This document shows positions 14,924-24,263 of a stretch of 51,205 nucleotides of DNA, piece by piece. The DNA lies in NCBI GenBank assembly GCA_035362715.1, contig DAOSDU010000012.1, forward strand, positions 1 through 51,205, in the 5' to 3' direction. Both the position numbers and the translations under genes were made by a program. The notes beneath the pieces are model-generated. The model ran no database searches and was not told the origin of the DNA. It saw only the letters and a list, made by a program, of their open reading frames with translations. Each line of letters begins with the position of its first letter. Within the stretch, counting starts at the first letter, position 1. Source of the DNA: Methanofastidiosum sp. GTDB taxonomy: Archaea > Methanobacteriota_B > Thermococci > Methanofastidiosales > Methanofastidiosaceae.

Positions 14924-15361
14924 ATGAGCGAAAAAACTTTAATTATTTTAAAACCTGATACTATAATGAGGTCAAACATTGGAAATGTTTTGTCCAGAAT
15001 TGAAGCAAAGGGATTGAAGATATCTGCTTTGAAGATGGAATGGATTTCTAAAGAAAAAGCTGGAACACATTACGCAGAGCACAAGGGGAAACACTTCTAT
15101 GACAGTCTTATTAGCTACATTACTTCATGCCCAGTTGTTCTTGGAGTCATTGAAGGAGACGATGCCATAACAGTGATAAGGACTTTATGTGGTGCAACAG
15201 ATCCTCACAAAGCAGCTCCTGGAAGCATAAGGGGAGACTTTGGATACAAAAAAGGAAATGATATATTGAATGTAATCCATGCCTCCGATTCTCCAGAGAG
15301 TGCAAAGAGAGAAATTTCATTATTCTTCAAAGATCAAGAAGTTTTTAATTACAATAAATAA
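14924..15361 (+). CDS. ndk: nucleoside diphosphate kinase
   Basis: A 145-residue Ndk, transferring the gamma-phosphate between nucleotides through a phospho-histidine. The catalytic His is in NVIHASDSPESAKREI, and KPDTIMRSNIGNVLSRIE and DPHKAAPGSIRGDFG match family blocks. I use ATG 14924, preceded by GGTG at 14914-14917, rather than the in-frame TTG 14912. It sits between L24e and aIF5B as in many archaea. Confidence 0.97.
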   Translation: MSEKTLIILKPDTIMRSNIGNVLSRIEAKGLKISALKMEWISKEKAGTHYAEHKGKHFYDSLISYITSCPVVLGVIEGDDAITVIRTLCGATDPHKAAPGSIRGDFGYKKGNDILNVIHASDSPESAKREISLFFKDQEVFNYNK

Positions 15362-15376
15362 TAGATCGTTGTTTAA

Positions 15377-17140
15377 ATGATAAGGCAGCCGATTATCTCT
15401 GTTTTAGGGCATGTAGACCATGGGAAGACATCTCTTTTAGATTATATTAGAGGTACTGCCGTTGCTTCAAGAGAGGCAGGCGGAATTACTCAGCATATAG
15501 GTGCTACAGAGGTGCCCATTGACACAGTGAAGGCCATTTGCGGAAAAGATTTTGAAAAATGGGGCATTAAACTTCCGGGATTACTTTTTATTGACACACC
15601 CGGCCACAAAGCATTCACCAATCTTAGGTCAAGGGGCGGTTCTCTCTCCGATTTGGCTGTTTTGATAGTTGATATAAATGAGGGATTGCAACCCCAGACT
15701 CTAGAAAGCATAAATATCCTTAAGAATTACAAGACGCCTTTTGTAATGGCCTTAAACAAGATTGACAGGATTAATGGATTCAATGTAATTCCGAAGTCTT
15801 CTTTTGGCAACGTAATATCCAAACAGAATGAAAATGTTAAATCACTGCTCGACCAAAAGATATGGGATTTCCAGGCGAAGATGTATGAGCAGGGATTTGA
15901 TTGTGATTTATACAATAAAATTTCAGATTATACTAAAAAGATTGCAATGGTGCCTATATCGGCTAAAACTGGTATGGGTGTATCTGACCTTCTTCTCCTT
16001 ATAGCGGGTCTTTCTCAGAAATTTTTGAAAGACAAACTAGAAATTGATGAAAATGATCCCGGTAAGTGCACAATACTAGAGGTCAAGGAAGAAAAGGGGC
16101 TTGGCATGACACTTGACGTTATAGTATATGATGGAGTTGTTAAGAAAAAGGACAACATAGTTTTTGGTGGAAAAGATGGCATATATGTTACAACTGTCAG
16201 GGCTTTACTAAAGCCGAAGCCACTTGATGAGATACGAGATCCAAGGAAAAAGTTTGATTCAGTTGAATCTCAGTATGCCGCAGCCGGGATAAAAATTTCT
16301 GCACCAGATCTTGACAAAGCATTGGCAGGGGCCCCTCTTTATGTGGCCACAGATATAGAAAAAACTAAGAGCGAACTCTCAAAGGAAATTAAATCAATTA
16401 AAATTGAAAGTAATATCTCTGGTGTTGTAATAAAGACCGACACGCTTGGAAGTCTTGAAGCAATAGTGATGGAACTAAAAGAACTAGGTATTGGTATAAG
16501 AAGAGCAGATATCGGCGATGTTACAAAACAGGACATAATTGAGGCCAAATCGGTTAAGACAGACGATAAAGTCACGGCCGTTGTTTTTGCATTCAACTCA
16601 AAAGTCTTGCCTGACGCAAGAGAAGTAGCGACTAAAGAAGAAATAAAAATATTTGAAAGTGACATTATCTATAAATTAATCGAAGACTACGAGGCTTGGA
16701 AGAAAGAAGAAGTTGAAAAGGAAAAGAAAAGGAAGTTTGAAGGAATTATAAGGCCTGGAAAAATAGAACTTATGCATCATCATGTCTTTAGAGTTACCAA
16801 ACCAGCAATAGTTGGAATTAAAGTATTGCGTGGGAGAATAAAAACTGACGTTTCTCTGCTAAAAGAGGATGGGAAAAACATTGGAACAGTCAAGACTCTA
16901 AAAGACAAGAATGATTTTCTAAAAGAAGCCTTACAAGGCAAAGAAATAGCATGTGCAATTGATGGTCCAACAGTTGGAAGGCAAATAAAGGAGGGGGATA
17001 TGCTCTATGTAAATATCCCGCTTCCAGATTATAAAAAATTAAAGTTTGAGATTTATAATGAACTAACAGAGGATGAAAAGGAAGTCCTTGAAGAGTTTAT
17101 TGTCATAAAAAGGAAGGAGGACTCCCTTTGGGGCATATAA
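15377..17140 (+). CDS. infB: translation initiation factor aIF5B (IF2-like GTPase)
   Basis: A 587-residue GTPase promoting ribosomal subunit joining. G1 is GHVDHGKT (residues 11-18), G3 is DTPGH, G4 is NKIDR. Domain II beta barrel, domain III and domain IV (HHHVFRVTKPAIVGIKVLRG near residue 470) are all present, so it is full length for the archaeal form lacking the bacterial/eukaryal N-terminal extension. No intein interrupts the G domain. It begins 15 bases after ndk without a clear Shine-Dalgarno. Confidence 0.97.
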   Translation: MIRQPIISVLGHVDHGKTSLLDYIRGTAVASREAGGITQHIGATEVPIDTVKAICGKDFEKWGIKLPGLLFIDTPGHKAFTNLRSRGGSLSDLAVLIVDINEGLQPQTLESINILKNYKTPFVMALNKIDRINGFNVIPKSSFGNVISKQNENVKSLLDQKIWDFQAKMYEQGFDCDLYNKISDYTKKIAMVPISAKTGMGVSDLLLLIAGLSQKFLKDKLEIDENDPGKCTILEVKEEKGLGMTLDVIVYDGVVKKKDNIVFGGKDGIYVTTVRALLKPKPLDEIRDPRKKFDSVESQYAAAGIKISAPDLDKALAGAPLYVATDIEKTKSELSKEIKSIKIESNISGVVIKTDTLGSLEAIVMELKELGIGIRRADIGDVTKQDIIEAKSVKTDDKVTAVVFAFNSKVLPDAREVATKEEIKIFESDIIYKLIEDYEAWKKEEVEKEKKRKFEGIIRPGKIELMHHHVFRVTKPAIVGIKVLRGRIKTDVSLLKEDGKNIGTVKTLKDKNDFLKEALQGKEIACAIDGPTVGRQIKEGDMLYVNIPLPDYKKLKFEIYNELTEDEKEVLEEFIVIKRKEDSLWGI

Positions 17141-17156
17141 TTTTATTACCAAAAGG

Positions 17157-17164
17157 TTTAAATA
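17157..17164 (+). promoter_or_regulatory. TATA box of psmB
   Basis: TTTAAATA preceded by the BRE-like CCAAAAGG. Predicted start near 17187 gives a leader of about 42 bases containing the GAGGTGAT Shine-Dalgarno of psmB. Confidence 0.65.
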
Positions 17165-17228
17165 TGATTTTAAGTTATAGAAATTTGTTAACTTCTTATT
17201 ATTTAAGTAATTATTTTGAGGTGATTTA

Positions 17229-17846
17229 GTGGAAGATGTTAAAAAAGGTACTACTACAGTAGCTATTGTATGTAAGGATGCTGTAGTGCTAGCAACAGAT
17301 AGAAGAGCGTCTATGGGTTATTTAGTAGCCCACAAAAATGTAAAGAAAGTATATCAGATTGACGATTACATCGGGGCAACAGTTGCCGGGAGTGTCGGGG
17401 ATATCCAGAGTTTGATTGGATCCTTAAAGGCTGAAGTAAATTTATACAAGATGAAAAACGGTACAAAGATGTCTACTAGGTCACTTGCCACGCTGACTTC
17501 ACATATACTCCATGGCCAGAGATACTACCCATTGATAGCATGGCTTGTAGTAGCAGGATTTGACGATAAACCAATAGCATATTCTATAGACCCTATTGGA
17601 GGGGTTAATGAAGATAAGGCTATTTCAACTGGCTCAGGTTCACTTGTAGCATATGGTGTTCTGGAATCTATGTATAAGGAAAACATGGGCTGGGAAGAAG
17701 GTGCATTTGTTGCGATAAAGGCCATTAAGGCTGCAATAGAGAGAGACCTTGCCACTGGAAATGGCATCACAATGGCCGTTATTGATAAAGACGGCTACAG
17801 AGAGCTTTCTGATGAAGAAATTATTGGATTATCGAATCAGAATTAA
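17229..17846 (+). CDS. psmB: proteasome beta subunit
   Basis: A 205-residue 20S proteasome catalytic subunit. The propeptide is only seven residues, with predicted autocleavage between Gly7 and Thr8. Thr8, Asp24 and Lys40 correspond to mature Thr1, Asp17 and Lys33. The GSGS loop (STGSGSLVAYGVLE) and late catalytic DxG region are present. Start is GTG, 3 bases after GGTGAT. It lies next to the aCPSF1 gene, an adjacency seen in many archaea. The alpha subunit is not in the window. Confidence 0.96.
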   Translation: MEDVKKGTTTVAIVCKDAVVLATDRRASMGYLVAHKNVKKVYQIDDYIGATVAGSVGDIQSLIGSLKAEVNLYKMKNGTKMSTRSLATLTSHILHGQRYYPLIAWLVVAGFDDKPIAYSIDPIGGVNEDKAISTGSGSLVAYGVLESMYKENMGWEEGAFVAIKAIKAAIERDLATGNGITMAVIDKDGYRELSDEEIIGLSNQN

Positions 17847-17905
17847 TTCTCTATTTTTATTTTAATTATTATTTATCTATAATTCTTAAGAAATTAGGTG
17901 AGTTC

Positions 17906-19831
17906 TTGTCTTCAGAGGAGATACTTAAAGAAATTAAAAACGTTGTAACGGAAAATATACCTCCAGGTGCAGTCATTACAAATATTGACTTCGAAGGTCC
18001 AGAGGTCGTTATATACACCAGAAATCCCGGGATGCTAGTTGACGACGGTGAAATAGTAAAAGAGCTAGCGAAGAACTTGAGGAAAAGGATCATTGTAAAA
18101 CCTGATTCTGCTGTTCTTACTACGGAAGAAGATGCCGTAAACAAAATTAAAAATATTGTCCCAGATGAGGCTGAGATAACAGATATTACTTTTGATCCTT
18201 CAGCCTCAGAAGTAATAATCGAGGCAAAAAAACCTGGCCTTGTCATAGGTAAATCTGGGCAGACCTTAAGAGACATAACAAGGGTCGTAAGATGGGCACC
18301 TATTGTTAGGAGAAGCCCTCCTTTGCAGTCAGATACTATTAAGGCTGTCAGATCCACACTTCAGAAAGAGGCTGACGAGAGAAAAGCGATTTTAAAGAAA
18401 ATCGGTCACAGGATATACAGGTCCCAGGATGTACGCTCTGAATGGATCAGAATTTCTCTTTTAGGAGGATTTAGAGAAGTAGGAAGATCATGTATTTTAC
18501 TTCAGACCCCAGAGTCTAAAGTTTTATTGGACTGTGGTGTCAACGTTGCAACAAATGATCCAAAACACGCATATCCTCATTTAGACGCCCCAGAATTCAA
18601 ATACCTCCTTGGCGCAAAGGAGCTCGACGCAGTTATAATAAGTCATGCGCACCTTGATCACTGCGGATTTGTTCCTTATCTATACAAATATGGGTATGAG
18701 GGCCCTGTCTATTGTACCCCTCCAACAAGAGATCTCATGACTATGTTGCAGCTTGACTATATCGATATAGCGTTTAAAGAAAATCATCCCTCGCCTTATA
18801 CAAAAAAGGATGTTAAGAGTGTCATTCACCATACTATTCCTGTTGACTATAAAGAGGTAAGGGATATCTCACCAGATATCAGGATAACATTTCATAATGC
18901 AGGCCATATTCTTGGGTCGGCTATGGTTCACTTGCATGTTGGAAACGGACTCCATAATATTGTATATAGTGGCGACTTTAACTTTGAGTCATCCAAGCTA
19001 TTAGAAAAGGCCAGCTTCAAGTTCCCACGTCTTGAATCGCTTATAATTGAAGCAACATACGGTGGATCCCATGATATGCAGATGCCAAGGGGAGAGGCAG
19101 AAAAGAATCTTTTGAAGATAATCTATGACACTACTTCTCAAGGCGGTAAAGTCTTAATTCCAGTACTTTCAGTTGGAAGGTCCCAAGAAATTATGCTCGT
19201 CTTAGAAGAGCTCATGGAAGGAGGAGCATTGGAAAAAATGCCAGTCTACCTTGATGGAATGATTTGGGAAGCAACTGCTATACACACTGCATACCCGGAA
19301 TACCTATCCAAGGAGATAAGAGAGATGATATTCCATCAGGGAAAGAATCCATTCCTGTCCGAGACTTTTGAAAATGTAAAAACTAATGACAAAAGAAAGA
19401 GTATACTTGAAGGTCCACCATGTATTATACTTGCAACTAGCGGTATGCTTGTAGGGGGGCCATCAGTTGAATACTTTAAGGCATTAGCGGACGATGTTAG
19501 AAACTCAATAGTCTTTGTAAGCTACCAGGGCGAAGGGTCTCTTGGAAGAAAGGTCCAGAAAGGTATGACCGAACTCCCACACATGGGAACAAACGGCAAG
19601 AACGAACTGATTAACATCAGAATGAAAGTTTACACGGTTGATGGATTTTCAGGTCACACTGATAGGAATGGATTAATGGAATTTATCAAGAGACTAAATC
19701 CAAGGCCCGAAAAAATAATAACTGGCCATGGAGATCCTGCAAAATGTACCGACTTTGCAAGCACAATTTATAGAAAGTTTAGAATAGAAACTAAAGCACC
19801 ATCAAATCTTGAAACAATAAGATTAAGCTAG
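17906..19831 (+). CDS. fttA: aCPSF1/FttA beta-CASP ribonuclease, transcription termination factor
   Basis: A 641-residue KH-domain metallo-beta-lactamase/beta-CASP nuclease. It is the archaeal CPSF73-like factor that cleaves nascent RNA and terminates transcription. Two KH-like domains occupy about residues 1-175 (GLVIGKSGQTLRDI is a KH GxxG loop). MBL motif SHAHLDHCGF is near residue 246, GHILGSAM and the DFNFE aspartate follow, and motifs A-C of beta-CASP are visible (IEATYGG, SGHTDRNGL, TGHGDP). Start is TTG, 3 bases after GGTGAG. The gene is full length. Confidence 0.96.
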   Translation: MSSEEILKEIKNVVTENIPPGAVITNIDFEGPEVVIYTRNPGMLVDDGEIVKELAKNLRKRIIVKPDSAVLTTEEDAVNKIKNIVPDEAEITDITFDPSASEVIIEAKKPGLVIGKSGQTLRDITRVVRWAPIVRRSPPLQSDTIKAVRSTLQKEADERKAILKKIGHRIYRSQDVRSEWIRISLLGGFREVGRSCILLQTPESKVLLDCGVNVATNDPKHAYPHLDAPEFKYLLGAKELDAVIISHAHLDHCGFVPYLYKYGYEGPVYCTPPTRDLMTMLQLDYIDIAFKENHPSPYTKKDVKSVIHHTIPVDYKEVRDISPDIRITFHNAGHILGSAMVHLHVGNGLHNIVYSGDFNFESSKLLEKASFKFPRLESLIIEATYGGSHDMQMPRGEAEKNLLKIIYDTTSQGGKVLIPVLSVGRSQEIMLVLEELMEGGALEKMPVYLDGMIWEATAIHTAYPEYLSKEIREMIFHQGKNPFLSETFENVKTNDKRKSILEGPPCIILATSGMLVGGPSVEYFKALADDVRNSIVFVSYQGEGSLGRKVQKGMTELPHMGTNGKNELINIRMKVYTVDGFSGHTDRNGLMEFIKRLNPRPEKIITGHGDPAKCTDFASTIYRKFRIETKAPSNLETIRLS

Positions 19832-19838
19832 GTGTATT

Positions 19839-20141
19839 ATGGAATTTTATTACGCTGTATATCATCATGGGCATGAGACAATGGTCGCAGTCTGTGATGA
19901 GGATACACTTGAAAACACCTTCTGTTGCAATGAAAAAGGAATAAAACTAGATGTAAAAAAATCCTTTTATGGGAAAAATAAAGGTCAAAAAGAGGAAATA
20001 TTGTGCCTAATGAAAGATGCAACTATCCTCAATCTTGTCGGTAAAGAGATTATAGATATAGCTTTGGGAGAAGGGCTCATAAGCAAAGAATGTGTTTTAG
20101 CTATAGGTGGTACTGTGCATGCCCAGAGCGTCAAGATGTGA
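19839..20141 (+). CDS. DUF424 family protein
   Basis: A 100-residue archaeal DUF424 protein. The family hallmarks AVCDEDTLENTF, a central Tyr/Gly segment, ATILNLVGKEIIDIALGEGLI and the C-terminal IGGTVHAQ are all visible. Function is not established. It lies 7 bases after the aCPSF1 gene and 52 bases before nmd3, a neighbourhood of RNA and ribosome factors, so a role in translation or RNA handling is plausible (inference). Confidence 0.85.
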   Translation: MEFYYAVYHHGHETMVAVCDEDTLENTFCCNEKGIKLDVKKSFYGKNKGQKEEILCLMKDATILNLVGKEIIDIALGEGLISKECVLAIGGTVHAQSVKM

Positions 20142-20193
20142 AATCTAATTCTTTTATAAAAAGTAATTTAAACAATATCTTTTTCTTTATATT

Positions 20194-21297
20194 ATGGAAA
20201 AGTGCTTTGTTTGTGGCAAGGAGGAGACTCTTACTGATGGCAGATGTAGAGTTTGCTACTTAAGAGAATCTTTTCAATTTTCTATACCTGGAAAGATAAA
20301 GGTACCTTACTGCAAAAGTTGTAATTCCTATTATACAAACAGGTGGAAGACCCTAGGAGATAAGATCTCCTTCATAAATGAAACACTAGAAAATAATGTT
20401 TCTTCAAATTTAGATGTCGAGTTTGTTAAAGAATTTTCTATAACAAAAAAAGATATTCAAGCTAAAGTTGAGTTATCTGAAGAAGGCAATATTACTAAAA
20501 TCAGGCTTATCATAAGGCCATTTTGCGATGATTCTTCATTTGACATGGAAGCTTCAACTGAAATAATGCTTTCCGGTGAGCAGTGCAAGAGATGCTCAAG
20601 ATTTTACGGTGGATATTACGAAGCAATACTCCAGATAAGAAATGATGAGAAAAAAATTGAGTTAGAAAGAGCAAATGAAATACTTGAAATTATCGACGAT
20701 ATATCGGATAGGCTGATTTCAAAAGATAGAATGGCTTTTATTGCAAGGGTTGAAGAACTCAAAGAGGGAATTGACATCTATATGGGATCTTTATCTGCAG
20801 CAAGAAAGATCGCAAATGAGCTAATCAAGAGATTCAGCGGTTCTATGGGGGAAGCACACAAACTCATGGGCCTTGACAGAGATTCAGGGAAAAAGATTTA
20901 CAGGACAACTGTAACTGTGAGATTAAAAAATATGGCACAAAGGTATGCATTCTATCGTGGTCATTTGTATTTAATTGATATCGCAGGTGATAACTTCAAA
21001 CTCACATCTCTTGAAGATGGAAGTATATTAAGTATTAAAGGAAAAGAGTTTGAAAAGGATATCAAAAAAGAGACGATGAGAATAATCGATAAGGAATTAC
21101 TTGAAACTATAGACCTTTCAGTAACAGAGGTAACGCCTGAAAGATACCAGATGATGAAATTAGCAGGAGATTATGAAACCTTTTATGTTTCAAGAGATGA
21201 AGTTCATCTAAAAAGAGAATTAAAAACAGGGGATAATGTCAAAGGAGTAATCATAGACAATAGGGTCATTATTATTGAACAAGAAAGTATTATTTAA
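20194..21297 (+). CDS. NMD3 family protein
   Basis: A 367-residue homolog of eukaryotic Nmd3, the 60S export adaptor. In archaea it probably binds the large subunit during maturation. The N-terminus contains treble-clef zinc sites (CFVCG, CRVCYLRE, YCKSCNSYY) and a later CKRCSRFYGGYYEAI. The remaining part has the eIF5A-like and SH3-like regions typical of the family. The ATG is preceded by TTTTATAA at 20152-20159, predicting a short leader. Confidence 0.9.
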   Translation: MEKCFVCGKEETLTDGRCRVCYLRESFQFSIPGKIKVPYCKSCNSYYTNRWKTLGDKISFINETLENNVSSNLDVEFVKEFSITKKDIQAKVELSEEGNITKIRLIIRPFCDDSSFDMEASTEIMLSGEQCKRCSRFYGGYYEAILQIRNDEKKIELERANEILEIIDDISDRLISKDRMAFIARVEELKEGIDIYMGSLSAARKIANELIKRFSGSMGEAHKLMGLDRDSGKKIYRTTVTVRLKNMAQRYAFYRGHLYLIDIAGDNFKLTSLEDGSILSIKGKEFEKDIKKETMRIIDKELLETIDLSVTEVTPERYQMMKLAGDYETFYVSRDEVHLKRELKTGDNVKGVIIDNRVIIIEQESII

Positions 21298-21347
21298 AAC
21301 AATTAGGATATAAAAAGTTTCAACTCGGTCGTTATTCTTTTAAGCAA

Positions 21348-21355
21348 TTTTTATA
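21348..21355 (+). promoter_or_regulatory. TATA box of argG
   Basis: TTTTTATA predicts transcription starting at about 21376-21378, the same position as the ATG. This implies a leaderless argG mRNA. No Shine-Dalgarno precedes the ATG. Confidence 0.6.
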
Positions 21356-21375
21356 CCTCATGCACGGCGATTCTA

Positions 21376-22617
21376 ATGGTAAAAGATAAAGTTGTTTTGG
21401 CTTATTCTGGCGGTCTTGATACCAGCGTCATCTTGACTTGGTTGATAGATGAAGGATATGATGTCATATGTTTCATAGCTGATGTGGGGCAGGATGAAGA
21501 CCTCAAGGCAGCTAAAGAAAAAGCAATAAAATGCGGAGCAACGAAGGTCTATGTTGAAGATTTGAGGACGGAGTTTGTCACAGACTTCATCTTCCAAGCA
21601 TTGAAAGGAAATGCGATGTATGAAAACAGATACCTTTTAGGTACATCCCTTGCAAGGCCTTTAATTGCAAAGAAACAGATTGAAATTGCTCAAAAAGAAA
21701 AAGCAAAATATGTTGCGCACGGAGCTACAGGAAAGGGTAATGATCAGGTTAGATTTGAACTTACTTATTATGCCTTAAATCCTTCTATCCATGTAATTGC
21801 ACCTTGGAAAATTCCAAAATATTTACAACAGTTCCAGGGAAGGAGCGACTTGATAAAATACGCTGAAGCAAAAGGAATACCAATTAAGGCTTCAGTTTCA
21901 AAACCTTACAGTGAAGATGGCAATCTGATGCACCTAAGCCACGAGGCGGGCATTTTAGAAGATACAATGCTTACCCCAACTGAAGACATGTTTGAGATAA
22001 CAAAATCTCCAATGGATGCTCCAAATAAACAAACAGTAATAGAAATAGATTTCAAAAATGGACTTCCAATAAAAGTTACAAATAAAAATGATGGAACTGT
22101 AAAAACTAAACCTTTAGAACTTTTCCTATACTTAAATGAGCTTGCAAAAGAAAACGGTGTCGGTAGGATAGATATCGTTGAGAACAGGTTTGTTGGTATC
22201 AAGAGTAGAGGAGTATATGAAACTCCAGGCGCTACAATTTTATGGGCAGCTCACAGGGACATTGAAGGAATAGTAATGGACAGGGAAGTCATGCATATCA
22301 AACAGATACTCGAGCCAAAGTTTGCAGAGCTAATATACAACGGATTCTGGTACTCCCCAGAAATGGACTTTTTAATGGCAGCATTTAACAAGAGTCAAGA
22401 GTTTATCGACGGAAAAGTTGTAGTTGGACTATACAAGGGCAACGTAATGATGCTTGGAAGAGAGTCACCTACATCACTATACAACAAAGAACTATCAAGC
22501 ATGGATGTCGAGGGTGGATTCGATCAGACCGATTCCAAGGGATTCATAAGGATAAACGCTATTAGGCTAAAAGCACACAAGGTTATCCTAAACAAGAAAA
22601 CACTAGGACTAAAATAA
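21376..22617 (+). CDS. argG: argininosuccinate synthase ArgG
   Basis: A 413-residue PP-loop ligase joining citrulline and aspartate with ATP in arginine synthesis. The PP-loop AYSGGLDTS is at residues 9-17. Substrate-binding blocks YENRYLLGTSLARPLIAK, AHGATGKGNDQVRFE and SPMDAPN are conserved. It stands alone here; argH is not adjacent in the window. It ends in a T-rich stretch facing the convergent pcc1 gene. Confidence 0.97.
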   Translation: MVKDKVVLAYSGGLDTSVILTWLIDEGYDVICFIADVGQDEDLKAAKEKAIKCGATKVYVEDLRTEFVTDFIFQALKGNAMYENRYLLGTSLARPLIAKKQIEIAQKEKAKYVAHGATGKGNDQVRFELTYYALNPSIHVIAPWKIPKYLQQFQGRSDLIKYAEAKGIPIKASVSKPYSEDGNLMHLSHEAGILEDTMLTPTEDMFEITKSPMDAPNKQTVIEIDFKNGLPIKVTNKNDGTVKTKPLELFLYLNELAKENGVGRIDIVENRFVGIKSRGVYETPGATILWAAHRDIEGIVMDREVMHIKQILEPKFAELIYNGFWYSPEMDFLMAAFNKSQEFIDGKVVVGLYKGNVMMLGRESPTSLYNKELSSMDVEGGFDQTDSKGFIRINAIRLKAHKVILNKKTLGLK

Positions 22618-22633
22618 TTTTTTATTTTTTTAT
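22618..22633 (+). terminator. T-rich convergent terminator
   Basis: A T-rich stretch (TTTTTTATTTTTTT-type) separates argG from the convergent pcc1 gene. Archaeal terminators are typically plain T tracts, so this probably ends argG transcripts. Confidence 0.5.
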
Positions 22634-22863
22634 AATTTCATTCCTTCTTCTATGGCAATAAGCCAGTTCATGAAAGTATTAAAAGAACCTCGTAGTGCTG
22701 GTATGTCTTCTGATTCTATAGTAATTTTTAGAGAATTGCCTTCTGCTTCAATCTTAGATTTTGTCTTATAAAAAGGAGAGCTATTTTCTTCAATTCTTAG
22801 AAGCCTTTCTATGTCGTTTGCTTTTTCATGGATGTAGACAATTTCAATCTTGGCATCATTCAT
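22630..22863 (-). CDS. pcc1: KEOPS complex subunit Pcc1
   Basis: A 77-residue protein with the Pcc1 pattern: a short beta strand, then KSKIEAEGNSLKITIESEDIPALRGSFNTFMNWL. Pcc1 dimerises and bridges two KEOPS complexes that make t6A37 in tRNA. It overlaps the upstream HAD phosphatase gene by 4 bases (ATGA), so they are co-translated. The e-MtaB protein at 7824-9077 would act on the t6A product. Confidence 0.85.
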   Translation of the reverse strand: MNDAKIEIVYIHEKANDIERLLRIEENSSPFYKTKSKIEAEGNSLKITIESEDIPALRGSFNTFMNWLIAIEEGMKL

Positions 22864-23510
22864 AATTCAATATACTCTAAAATCCTTAAAAGGTTTCTTT
22901 CACAGATAGTAATATCTGCTTCATTTTTAACCTCTTCATCTTTTGGATCAAATGCGATAGAGAGGCCTGATAAGCAAAACATAGGGATGTCGTATTTTGA
23001 ATCTCCTATTGACATTATATCTTCTTTTTTAAAGTCATTTTTTTCCATAATCTTATTTATGATGATATCCTTCCTTAACAGATCAACTCTCCAGACATCC
23101 CTTCCTGTAAGATATCCTTTTTCATCATACTGAAATCCATTAGCCCAAATATCATATATGCCTAATACACTTCCTGCATTTTGGGCTAACAAATCAATGC
23201 CCGCAGAAATAATAAAAAGTTTTAATTCATTTTCCTTTAAGATTCGAACGCATTCTCTAGCCCCATCGATAAAAACATAATTCTTGAGGGCTTTCTCAAC
23301 TTCACTTTTGTGAGGGAGCCTCCCATCCTTTTTCCACAAAGAAACGTCTTCTCTTATCCATTGGCCATAGTCTATTTCTTTTGAGAAATACCGGCGCATG
23401 TTTTCTTTCCTCTTTTCCTCATTTGCACCGAAATATTCATGGAGCCTTTCCCACGAGGAATGGGATTCTATGAGTACCCCGTCTAAATCAAAGAATATAG
23501 CACTGACCAT
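22860..23510 (-). CDS. HAD-superfamily phosphatase (SerB-like)
   Basis: A 216-residue HAD hydrolase. Motif I is FFDLDGVLIES at residues 6-16, motif II Ser lies in LFIISAGIDLL, Lys in motif III follows, and motif IV is SIGDSKYDIPMF. The small helical cap insert after motif I resembles phosphoserine phosphatase-type C1 caps. Substrate is unknown. It is coupled to pcc1 downstream and reads divergently from the Tsr3 gene. Confidence 0.8.
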   Translation of the reverse strand: MVSAIFFDLDGVLIESHSSWERLHEYFGANEEKRKENMRRYFSKEIDYGQWIREDVSLWKKDGRLPHKSEVEKALKNYVFIDGARECVRILKENELKLFIISAGIDLLAQNAGSVLGIYDIWANGFQYDEKGYLTGRDVWRVDLLRKDIIINKIMEKNDFKKEDIMSIGDSKYDIPMFCLSGLSIAFDPKDEEVKNEADITICERNLLRILEYIEL

Positions 23511-23531
23511 AAATTAAAAAAATAGTCACCG

Positions 23532-23540
23532 TATTTAAAA
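23532..23540 (+). promoter_or_regulatory. TATA box for tsr3-rpl40e
   Basis: TATTTAAAA preceded by CACCG predicts a start near 23562-23565 for the Tsr3/L40e mRNA. The leader would be about 16-19 bases with no clear Shine-Dalgarno. Confidence 0.5.
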
Positions 23541-23580
23541 CTTTAGAAAATCTTTTAATGTGGCGTAATATTTGACAGTT

Positions 23581-24120
23581 GTGAAGCTCATCGTCTATAA
23601 TCTAGGCCAGGATGATCCCAAGAAATGTACTGCCCACAGGCTACTAAAATTTGGCGAAGTTACATTTGTAAAAAACTTAAAGAGTTTACCGAATAATTGT
23701 ATTCTCTTAAATCCCTTCTCAAGAGAAGTGCTGTCCCCAGAAGATGTTAAATTCTCAAAGAATGGCATCGTAGCACTTGACTGTTCTTGGGTGGAAGCGG
23801 AGAGAAGCTTTGATAAGATCAAATCAAGGGTACAAGGGAGGATTCTGCCATTCTTAGTTCCTTCAAATCCAGTAAACTATGGTAAACCGGGAAAACTATC
23901 TACAGCTGAAGCGTTTTCAGGGGCATTATATATATTGAGGGAGAAGGAGCAGGCTATAAAGGTCCTATCGACCTTCAATTGGGGACAAGAGTTTTTTAAA
24001 ATTAATAAGGAATTACTAGAAGGCTATTCAAAATCTAAGGATGCAGAAGAAGTTTTAGATTTCCAAGAGAAATATTTAAAAGGGATTAAGGACAGAAAAA
24101 GTTCTATAGGGGAGATGTAA
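23581..24120 (+). CDS. tsr3: 16S rRNA aminocarboxypropyltransferase Tsr3
   Basis: A 179-residue SPOUT-like SAM enzyme transferring the 3-amino-3-carboxypropyl group onto a hypermodified small-subunit rRNA uridine. Family blocks are DDPKKCTAHRL, LNPFSREVLSPED, ALDCSWVEAE, and LVPSNPVNYGKPGKLSTAEAF. I choose GTG 23581 because family members begin with MKLIVYxL; a TTG at 23572 would add three residues. The last base of its stop is the first base of the L40e ATG, as often seen in archaea. Confidence 0.9.
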   Translation: MKLIVYNLGQDDPKKCTAHRLLKFGEVTFVKNLKSLPNNCILLNPFSREVLSPEDVKFSKNGIVALDCSWVEAERSFDKIKSRVQGRILPFLVPSNPVNYGKPGKLSTAEAFSGALYILREKEQAIKVLSTFNWGQEFFKINKELLEGYSKSKDAEEVLDFQEKYLKGIKDRKSSIGEM

Positions 24121-24263
24121 TGAAGAACGAGTTAGCAGAAAAGAGACTTTTTCATGTAAAAATTTGCATGAAATGTAACGCGAGAAATCCATGGAAAGCT
24201 GAAAGCTGCAGAAAGTGTGGATACGCAGGATTGAGAGGAAAAGCAAAAGAATCAAGAGTATAA
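24120..24263 (+). CDS. rpl40e: 50S ribosomal protein L40e
   Basis: A 47-residue zinc-binding ribosomal protein, too small for standard ORF cutoffs. Four zinc cysteines are in ICMKCNARNPW and SCRKCGYAGLRGK, a pattern diagnostic of L40e. It starts in a TAATG overlap with tsr3 and ends 12 bases inside the convergent HAD gene. Confidence 0.95.
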   Translation: MKNELAEKRLFHVKICMKCNARNPWKAESCRKCGYAGLRGKAKESRV